Shown in pieces: positions 1 through 4,318 of a DNA stretch of 5,666 nt. The first letter of the stretch is position 1. Every line of letters starts with the position of its first letter. Source of the stretch: Alphaproteobacteria bacterium (GTDB lineage Bacteria > Pseudomonadota > Alphaproteobacteria > Rhizobiales > Xanthobacteraceae). A program made the translations under genes and the position numbers. The notes under the pieces are model-generated. The model saw only the letters and a program-made list of their open reading frames with translations. It did not search any database and was not told the origin of the DNA. The stretch is from the NCBI GenBank assembly GCA_005883115.1, contig VAZQ01000100.1, forward strand, positions 1 to 5,666, written 5' to 3'.

Positions 1-122
1 TGCTAGCGGGGAGAGCAATCATATGAACCTCGCCACAAGCGCATCAAGCGATATCGCGGCAGGGACTCGACAGGGTAATCATTCCCGGCAGATGATACTG
101 GTTCAACACGCGCCAACGACCA

Positions 123-479
123 ATGCCACGGTTCAAGACGAGGCACGCACCGGCAGAGCTGCTTGCGGACGAGTTCATCCAGGAGAAGGCCTCCGCACTC
201 GGTCGGCTAGGACGCGCGCTTGAAGCAAGCCTCGCTGCGTTGGCCGAGTTCGACGCCGGCGGCTGCCAGGTGAGTTCGGCTGCTGAATACCGGCAGATGC
301 GCGCCTCGCTTGTGGCGGAGGCGAGCATTGCGCTGTGGCATTTCGTGGTCCAACGGGAGGCTTGCGGACTGAGCGACCTGCGCTACGTGCTCCGCGATTA
401 CCGCGTACCGCACGAAGTGTCCGCGCGCATGGGCGCGATTGCGGGAGAGTCGCTGCCCGTTCTTCGCCGCAAGCCATAG
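123..479 (+). CDS. DUF6665-like small protein of unknown function
   Basis: A 118-residue protein with no known biochemical role. Its pattern resembles DUF6665, a small alphaproteobacterial family as I remember it. The visible hallmarks are an N-terminal amphipathic helix with the motif EKASALGRLGRALE (about residues 21-34), and a C-terminal half reading LWHFVVQREACGL followed by LRDYRVPHEV and a final RMGAIAG. No signal peptide or membrane segment is seen, so it is probably cytoplasmic. The start is forced: an in-frame TGA lies at 93-95, and no other start codon falls between it and the ATG at 123. There is, however, no clear Shine-Dalgarno in front of that ATG, which may mean weak or leaderless translation. 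The next gene on this strand starts 164 bases downstream behind its own candidate promoter, so it is probably a separate transcription unit. The coding call is firm; the family name is moderately sure. Confidence 0.75.
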   Translation: MPRFKTRHAPAELLADEFIQEKASALGRLGRALEASLAALAEFDAGGCQVSSAAEYRQMRASLVAEASIALWHFVVQREACGLSDLRYVLRDYRVPHEVSARMGAIAGESLPVLRRKP

Positions 480-536
480 CATGGCAGGCGAGTCAGCCCA
501 GCCGATCACCGTTTTCGGGGCACCGGTTATCGATCT

Positions 537-565
537 AGCCCGGCTACCTCTGTTCCGGCCGGGCT
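537..565 (+). repeat. Perfect 8-bp inverted repeat after the DUF6665-like gene
   Basis: AGCCCGGC at 537-544 pairs perfectly with GCCGGGCT at 558-565 across a 13-base loop. It sits 57 bases after the stop of the DUF6665-like gene. No T-run follows, so it is not a canonical intrinsic terminator. It could still help end the upstream transcript, since GC-rich alphaproteobacteria often lack clear T-runs. Its right arm touches the candidate -35 box of the next gene. Confidence 0.4.
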
Positions 566-592
566 GCCATAGTTACCGAATCCCGTTATGAT
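564..592 (+). promoter_or_regulatory. Candidate sigma70-type promoter for the small membrane protein
   Basis: CTGCCA at 564-569 (4 of 6 to TTGACA) and TATGAT at 587-592 (5 of 6 to TATAAT) are separated by an ideal 17 bases. Transcription would start near 599, giving a leader of roughly 45 bases. That leader opens with a perfect 6-bp hairpin, TGCGCC at 601-606 with GGCGCA at 613-618, and ends with the purine-rich AAAGGGGG before the ATG at 644. This is a motif match only. Confidence 0.35.
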
Positions 593-643
593 TTTCATGC
601 TGCGCCGATTCTGGCGCAAAGGCTCAAGCGAAAGGGGGCACGC

Positions 644-805
644 ATGGACGTTCTCATTGGCGTAATCATCACGTTCCTTGTCATCATTCTTGTGCTCTAT
701 CTCGTCAATATGCTGCCGCTCGACGGACGCGCCCGACAGATCGTTCGCGTCGTCGTGATCATTCTCGGAGTGATTTCGCTGCTGAAGTATCTTGCAGTGT
801 TCTAA
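644..805 (+). CDS. Thivi_2564-like two-helix small membrane protein
   Basis: A 53-residue integral membrane protein of unknown function. Residues 2-23 form one strongly hydrophobic helix (starts MDVLIGVIITFLVIILVLYL). A short polar turn follows (about residues 25-32, containing LPLDGRARQ), and a second helix spans about 33-51, ending LLKYLAVF. The layout and the central PLDGRARQIV segment match what I remember of the Thivi_2564 family of tiny membrane proteins. The turn carries the Arg residues, which by the positive-inside rule would put it on the cytoplasmic face. AAAGGGGG at 631-638 gives a ribosome binding site 5 bases before the ATG. Start, stop and frame are clean, and the length is typical for such families. 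It lies 93 bases upstream of the VOC gene on the same strand and could share its transcript. Coding is well supported; function is unknown. Confidence 0.75.
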   Translation: MDVLIGVIITFLVIILVLYLVNMLPLDGRARQIVRVVVIILGVISLLKYLAVF

Positions 806-885
806 GCCATCGAAGCACATGACTCGTCACCGCCGGTGTTCCACGCTAAGCTGATCGAGCTTTGCGCCAAGCGCGGAAGGCCCAG

Positions 886-892
886 AAGGAGA
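886..892 (+). promoter_or_regulatory. Ribosome binding site fixing the VOC gene start
   Basis: AAGGAGA ends 6 bases before the ATG at 899, a near-ideal Shine-Dalgarno. It decides the start in favour of 899 over an in-frame GTG at 836, which has no such site. Confidence 0.7.
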
Positions 893-898
893 AGTGAG

Positions 899-1300
899 AT
901 GAGCATGAGCGTCGGTGTGCTCGACCACTACAACGTCTCGACCCGCAACCTGCGGGATACGGTGCGCTTCTACGAGGAGGTGCTCGGATTGGTGAACGGG
1001 CCGCGCCCGCCATTCGATTTTCCTGGCGCTTGGCTCTACAGCGAAGGGCATCCGGTGCTGCATCTCAACGACATCTCGCCTACGGACAAGCCGCAGCGGC
1101 CGGATTCGGGCGTAATCGATCATATCGCGTTTGGCAGCCGCGGGTTTGAAGCGATCAAGCAGCATCTCACGCGCAAGGGCGTGGCGTTTCGCGTCAACGA
1201 GGTGCCGAACAGCACGCGACGGCAGATTTTCGTGACCGATCCGAACAACGTGCTGATCGAGCTCAACTTCGACGTCGGGAAGGAGACGCCTTCCCGCTGA
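899..1300 (+). CDS. VOC family (glyoxalase / dioxygenase fold) protein
   Basis: A 133-residue single-domain vicinal-oxygen-chelate protein, probably a cytoplasmic metalloenzyme. Two beta-alpha-beta-beta-beta modules are visible. The first starts LDHYNVSTRNLRDTVRFYEEVLGL (residues 8-31, the typical 'FY.EVLGL' signature). The second starts at IDHIAFGSRGFEAIKQHL (73-90). It closes with FVTDPNNVLIELNF (111-124), the usual 'DP.G..IEL' ending. Likely metal ligands, by position in the fold, are His10, His55, His75 and Glu121. VOC members include glyoxalase I, ring-cleaving dioxygenases, fosfomycin-resistance enzymes and epimerases. Nothing here selects one substrate, and the neighbours give no pathway. 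The first methionine is chosen on a strong ribosome binding site; a second in-frame ATG at 905 is possible. Its last 38 bases overlap the convergent 3' end of speE. Confidence 0.9.
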   Translation: MSMSVGVLDHYNVSTRNLRDTVRFYEEVLGLVNGPRPPFDFPGAWLYSEGHPVLHLNDISPTDKPQRPDSGVIDHIAFGSRGFEAIKQHLTRKGVAFRVNEVPNSTRRQIFVTDPNNVLIELNFDVGKETPSR

Positions 1301-2213
1301 ATCGTCGGTCCGCGGCGCCCGGCGCGCCCGTGGACCGGCGCTGCATTCCTTTCGCCACCTTCTCGGCAATGAAGCGCGGCAGCGCGAATGCTGCCACGTG
1401 CACTTCGGGCGTCCAGTACTTTGTCGGAAATCGGCCGGCCCTGTCGTAGCGGCTCGTGATCGTCTCGAGCGAAGCGTGGCGTAATTTGACGTTGTCTGTG
1501 GCCCAGCCGATCGCCAAATGGCCGCCCACGTATGTGGGAATTGCCGCGACGTAGCAATAGGCGTCCGCGAACAGCTTGAGAAAGTTGGCGATGGCCGCGG
1601 TGAGTTCGCCCGATTGGAGCATTGGTACGCCTCGCTGCGTGACCATCACCGCGCCGTTGGTCATGCAACGGCTGCAAACGGCGTAGAATTTTTGGCTGAA
1701 CAGGACCTTGCCTGGTCCCAGCGGGTCCGTCGAATCGACGATGATGACGTCGAAACGACGGCGCGTTTTGGCGACATATTTCATGCCGTCGGCGATGATG
1801 AGATCGAAGCGCTTGTCCGCGAATACCGGCTTCGTAAATTCCGGGAAGTGGCGTTTGGAAAACTCGATCACCGACGCGTCGATCTCCACCTGGGTAAGCC
1901 GCTTGACGGATTTGTGCTTGAGTACCTCCTCCGCGACACCGCAATCGCCCCCGCCGACAATTAGCACCTCCTCGGCGTGACCATGCGCTAAGAGAGGCAC
2001 ATGGCTCATCATCTCGTGGTAGACGAACTCGTCCACAGTCGTGACCTGAGTGGCGCCATCGAGCATTAGCATTTTGCCGAAGAAGGGATGCTCGAACAAA
2101 ACGAGATGCTGGTGCTCGGTCTCTGCCTCGTAGATCACGCGCCTGACCTCATAGGTCATGCGGAAGCCGAGGTCGTCGAACAGCGTTTCGGGAATTCGGC
2201 GTCTTTCAGCCAT
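1263..2213 (-). CDS. speE: Polyamine aminopropyltransferase (spermidine synthase)
   Basis: A 316-residue enzyme transferring an aminopropyl group from decarboxylated S-adenosylmethionine to putrescine, giving spermidine and methylthioadenosine in the cytoplasm. Family marks in order: an N-terminal beta domain with LMLDGATQVTTVDEFVYHEMM (about 49-69), the Rossmann glycine motif GGGDCG (87-92), Glu110 in VEID (ribose contact), IADG (140-143), and the catalytic loop DSTDPLGPG (160-168, Asp160 and Asp163). IPTYVGG (225-231) and FALP (276-279) close the conserved core. The start at 2213 matches the E. coli SpeE N-terminus (MAE...ETL.D). No clear Shine-Dalgarno is seen, so translation may be coupled to speD, 76 bases upstream. 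Two oddities: Gln193 is followed by Arg where relatives have Asn (Q-N-G-V), and after the normal end near residue 289 there is a basic 27-residue tail (residues 290-316) running into the antisense of the VOC gene. Spermidine specificity is a family inference. Confidence 0.93.
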   Translation of the reverse strand: MAERRRIPETLFDDLGFRMTYEVRRVIYEAETEHQHLVLFEHPFFGKMLMLDGATQVTTVDEFVYHEMMSHVPLLAHGHAEEVLIVGGGDCGVAEEVLKHKSVKRLTQVEIDASVIEFSKRHFPEFTKPVFADKRFDLIIADGMKYVAKTRRRFDVIIVDSTDPLGPGKVLFSQKFYAVCSRCMTNGAVMVTQRGVPMLQSGELTAAIANFLKLFADAYCYVAAIPTYVGGHLAIGWATDNVKLRHASLETITSRYDRAGRFPTKYWTPEVHVAAFALPRFIAEKVAKGMQRRSTGAPGAADRRFSGKASPSRRRS

Positions 2214-2289
2214 GCTCGAGCCGGCGCATGAAAGCTGCAGGGACGGGGAGGCGCGGAAGCGGCGCCGCCGACGTGCTCCTGCCCTCTGA

Positions 2290-2769
2290 TCAGGTGTCCT
2301 GCCCGCGTAGGAGTTCGTTGACTTCGACGCGTTTCGCCTTGAAGGCGCGCCGCAGCACCGGGATGCACGCGTCGGGAGTGGTCTTCCCGCACATGAATAC
2401 GTCGAGGGCGGCATAGCCAATATCGGGCCAGGTATGGATCGAGATGTGACTCTCGGCCAGCACCGCCACTCCCGAGACACCGTTCGGATGGAAATGGTGC
2501 AGATGGATGTGCAGCAGTGTCGCCTGTGCCGCTTCCACGCAGCGCCGCAGCGTCGCTTCGATCAAGTCGATGTCGTCGAGGCCCTCGGCTCCATGCAGAT
2601 CGACGATCAAGTGTACGCCGGCGCAGCGCACGCCGTGGCGCACGGCGAAGTGCCCTTCGCGACCCTCCGTGGATGCAGGCTTCACTACAGCCACGTGAGC
2701 CAGGCTCTTTCGGGCGGCGCTTGGCGTCGCCAAGCTCTTCCCCGATCGCAAGAGGGCGTTCTGGCGCAT
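2290..2769 (-). CDS. speD: S-adenosylmethionine decarboxylase proenzyme
   Basis: A 159-residue class 1 (prokaryotic, short) AdoMet decarboxylase, supplying decarboxylated AdoMet to the adjacent SpeE. It is made as a proenzyme that cleaves itself to create a pyruvoyl cofactor. The core from GVHLIVDL (residues 51-58) aligns with the Thermotoga maritima enzyme. The processing site is VLAES-HISIHTWPD, with cleavage expected between Glu106 and Ser107, Ser107 becoming the pyruvoyl group. His112 (processing) and Cys127 in FMCG (catalytic acid) have exactly the spacing of Ser63/His68/Cys83 of Thermotoga. FKAKRVEVNE (143-152) is the typical C-terminal strand. About 45 extra residues precede the conserved core. 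The start at 2769 is supported by GGGGAGG, which makes that extension likely real; a GTG at 2694 is a less supported alternative. It is first in the speD-speE operon. Confidence 0.93.
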   Translation of the reverse strand: MRQNALLRSGKSLATPSAARKSLAHVAVVKPASTEGREGHFAVRHGVRCAGVHLIVDLHGAEGLDDIDLIEATLRRCVEAAQATLLHIHLHHFHPNGVSGVAVLAESHISIHTWPDIGYAALDVFMCGKTTPDACIPVLRRAFKAKRVEVNELLRGQDT

Positions 2770-2775
2770 TGGCGT

Positions 2776-2782
2776 CCTCCCC
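2776..2782 (-). promoter_or_regulatory. Strong ribosome binding site of speD
   Basis: On the minus strand GGGGAGG ends 6 bases before the ATG at 2769. It supports this start and therefore the N-terminal extension of SpeD. GGGGA within it is complementary to TCCCC at 2858-2854 in the same presumed leader. Confidence 0.7.
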
Positions 2783-2805
2783 AACCGAGTGATCCAACCC
2801 GAGTG
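2781..2805 (+). repeat. Tandem imperfect direct repeat upstream of speD
   Basis: CCAACCGAGTG at 2781-2791 is followed, after AT, by CCAACCCGAGTG at 2794-2805. The two copies differ by one inserted C. They lie immediately upstream of, and touching, the speD ribosome binding site, so they would be in the speD leader. They may be an operator, an RNA element or a small chance duplication. Confidence 0.45.
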
Positions 2806-2879
2806 CCGATCAACGGCGCCAAGCAAGCGAATGCCGCCGATCAGTCCGCACGCGGGGACAGATCACAGCGGCCTGCCCC

Positions 2880-2907
2880 CACATAAGGCCCAAACCCCTG
2901 GAGTCAA
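2880..2907 (-). promoter_or_regulatory. Candidate promoter of the speD-speE operon
   Basis: Reading the minus strand, TTGACT (2907-2902, 5 of 6 to TTGACA) and TATGTG (2885-2880, 4 of 6 to TATAAT) are 16 bases apart. Transcription would begin near 2873, leaving an untranslated leader of about 100 bases before speD. It is the best sigma70-like match I see upstream of speD. This is a motif match only. Confidence 0.4.
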
Positions 2908-3174
2908 GAAGATTCTGCAGAGCAGAGATTTAGAAACTCCTAGCGGCGTGCGTGCGATGTTCAGACCGCAGCATCGGCTCGAGTAAGGCGCGCGGCCAAG
3001 CGCGTGCCTTGCCGCTGGGAGACGGACGGACGGTGATCTATGCCTGCACGAATCGCCGCTCGGGCACTGCATCGCACCGCCATATGCATTGCCGGCCGGC
3101 TCTCCCGACGCGTGCGAGGCGCCGAAGCCGACCCTAGGAGCAGGCACGAATAGCCGCTAATGTTCGGGGACTGC

Positions 3175-3179
3175 GAGGA
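3175..3179 (+). promoter_or_regulatory. Ribosome binding site favouring the amidohydrolase start at 3184
   Basis: GAGGA ends 4 bases before the ATG at 3184. The in-frame ATG at 3160 has only a distant AGGAG (3136-3140, about 19 bases away), so 3184 is preferred. Confidence 0.5.
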
Positions 3180-3183
3180 CGCG

Positions 3184-4245
3184 ATGACAACTAGTCCCGC
3201 ACGCCACAGGTTTTTGTTGTGCATGTGCTGCGCGCCGCCGCATCCGGCGCGGAGACGGTTTTTGGCCGGCGTGGCTGGCCTCGGTTTGGGCGCGGTATCG
3301 GCGATTCGCCCGACGCCTACCGTTGCGCAAGTATCCGCCGCCAAATCGCGGATTGACGTGCATCACCATTTCATTCCGCAATTCCACGTCGATGCCATGA
3401 TGGCTCCGGGACGGCGGGCATCAGGCCCGCCGCCGAGATGGTCGCCGGCCTTGTCGCTCGAAGAAATGGACAAGAGCGGGATTGCGACCGCGGTCCTATC
3501 GATTGCCCAGCCTGGAGTGTGGTACGGAGACAATGTCGAGGAGGCGCGCGGGCTCGCGCGTCAGCTCAACGAGTACGGCGCGCGGCTTGTGCGAGACCAT
3601 CCTGGCCGGTTCGGCTTGTTTGCAGTCATCGCACCACCCGACGTGGAAGGCAGCCTCAGAGAGATCGACTACGCCTTCGAAGTGCTCAAGGCGGACGGCA
3701 TCGGGCTGTTGACCAGTTACCAGACCAAGTATCTCGGCGATCCCTCGTTTGCCCCGGTCTACCAGGAACTGAATCGGCGCAAGGCGGTGGTCTATGTCCA
3801 CCCCACCACCCCGGATTGCTGCCGAGGGCTCGTTCCCGGCATACCGCCGTCGTCGATCGAATACGCAACCGATTCCACGCGGACCATTGCGCATCTCGTG
3901 TTCACCGGAACCGCGATGCGCTTTGCGGACATTCGCTGGATCTTCTCCCACAGCGGCGGCACTCGTCTCGCCGAAGAACGCAAAATCGCGAACCTGCCAG
4001 ATGGGCCCTTGCCCGAGTTCAGGAAGTTTCATTACGAGCTGGCGCAGGGCAACACGCCAGGGCAGATCGCAGCACTGCTGAAGATGGTGTCCATTTCGCA
4101 GGTGCTCTACGGCACCGATTATCCGTTCCGGAACGGCGCGGAAGTCAACCGCGGCATCGCCGAGTGGGGATTCACTGCGACGGATCGGCGCGCCATCGAA
4201 CGCGGGAATGCGCTGGCCCTTCTGCCGCGCCTGAGAGCGAGCTGA
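3184..4245 (+). CDS. Tat-exported amidohydrolase, ACMSD/decarboxylase-like (Amidohydro_2)
   Basis: A 353-residue TIM-barrel metal-dependent hydrolase or decarboxylase with a twin-arginine signal. The signal has RRRFLAGVAGLGLGAVSA at residues 23-40, so the folded protein is likely moved to the periplasm; cleavage is expected around residues 40-49. The barrel begins IDVHHHF (57-63), supplying the metal pair His60 and His62. Other ligands are His206 in VYVHPTTP, His256 in WIFSHSGG and Asp312 in LYGTDYPF. This is the complete set of the ACMSD family (aminocarboxymuconate semialdehyde, gamma-resorcylate and 6-methylsalicylate decarboxylases). ADGIGLLTSY and SIAQPGVW also fit the subgroup often annotated as 6-methylsalicylate-decarboxylase-like. 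The substrate cannot be told from the sequence. Before the Tat motif there is an unusual LLCMCCAPPHP (11-21). An ATG at 3223 inside this segment is an alternative start, giving MCCAPP. It stands alone, divergent from speD and convergent with the GMC gene. Confidence 0.88.
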   Translation: MTTSPARHRFLLCMCCAPPHPARRRFLAGVAGLGLGAVSAIRPTPTVAQVSAAKSRIDVHHHFIPQFHVDAMMAPGRRASGPPPRWSPALSLEEMDKSGIATAVLSIAQPGVWYGDNVEEARGLARQLNEYGARLVRDHPGRFGLFAVIAPPDVEGSLREIDYAFEVLKADGIGLLTSYQTKYLGDPSFAPVYQELNRRKAVVYVHPTTPDCCRGLVPGIPPSSIEYATDSTRTIAHLVFTGTAMRFADIRWIFSHSGGTRLAEERKIANLPDGPLPEFRKFHYELAQGNTPGQIAALLKMVSISQVLYGTDYPFRNGAEVNRGIAEWGFTATDRRAIERGNALALLPRLRAS

Positions 4246-4318
4246 GACGATTCGCGCCGGATCGCCGGATAATTGGCCGCACGGACGGCGCAAAGCGATT
4301 TTTGCCAATCTGACCGGC
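4246..4318. other. Convergent intergenic gap with a weak terminator-like inverted repeat
   Basis: The 73 bases separate the 3' ends of the amidohydrolase and GMC genes. ATTGGC at 4272-4277 is complementary to GCCAAT at 4304-4309. Inside lie a 4-bp hairpin (GCCG 4276-4279 with CGGC 4286-4289) and a run of five T at 4299-4303. These could form a weak bidirectional terminator, but the stems are short and compete with each other. Confidence 0.25.

Larger units (their letters stand above)
2770..3183. other. Divergent intergenic region, 414 bases, no supported gene
   Basis: This lies between the divergent speD and amidohydrolase genes. Its left part holds the speD ribosome binding site, the tandem repeat and the candidate speD promoter. 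The right part (about 2910-3170) contains only short open frames lacking a good ribosome binding site or recognisable protein pattern. It also has a small GACG triple repeat at 3021-3033. I do not see a convincing promoter for the amidohydrolase. Confidence 0.5.

Noticed and set aside
828..838. Palindrome CACCGCCGGTG upstream of the VOC gene
   Set aside because: Its arms are only 5 bp with a one-base centre; too short to support an operator or terminator in GC-rich DNA.
836..898. N-terminal extension of the VOC protein from a GTG at 836
   Set aside because: The ATG at 899 has a near-ideal ribosome binding site and the VOC fold begins right after it; the extension has no domain pattern.
1120..1944. 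A 274-codon minus-strand open frame overlapping speE and the VOC gene
   Set aside because: It is a shifted frame of speE, with no motifs and a heavy Arg/Gly/His bias.
2434..2886. A 150-codon plus-strand open frame opposite speD
   Set aside because: Antisense to the SpeD core including the processing site; no family resemblance.
3021..3033. GACG repeated three times
   Set aside because: Only 13 bases; too short to call a meaningful tandem repeat.
3040..3153. A 37-residue plus-strand frame (MPARIAARALHR...) just before the amidohydrolase
   Set aside because: It has no convincing ribosome binding site or conserved pattern; the Arg-rich composition is what random GC-rich DNA gives.
3438..4313. 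A 291-codon open frame on the plus strand in another frame of the amidohydrolase
   Set aside because: Arg-rich translation without motifs; explained by the GC-rich codon pattern of the real frame.
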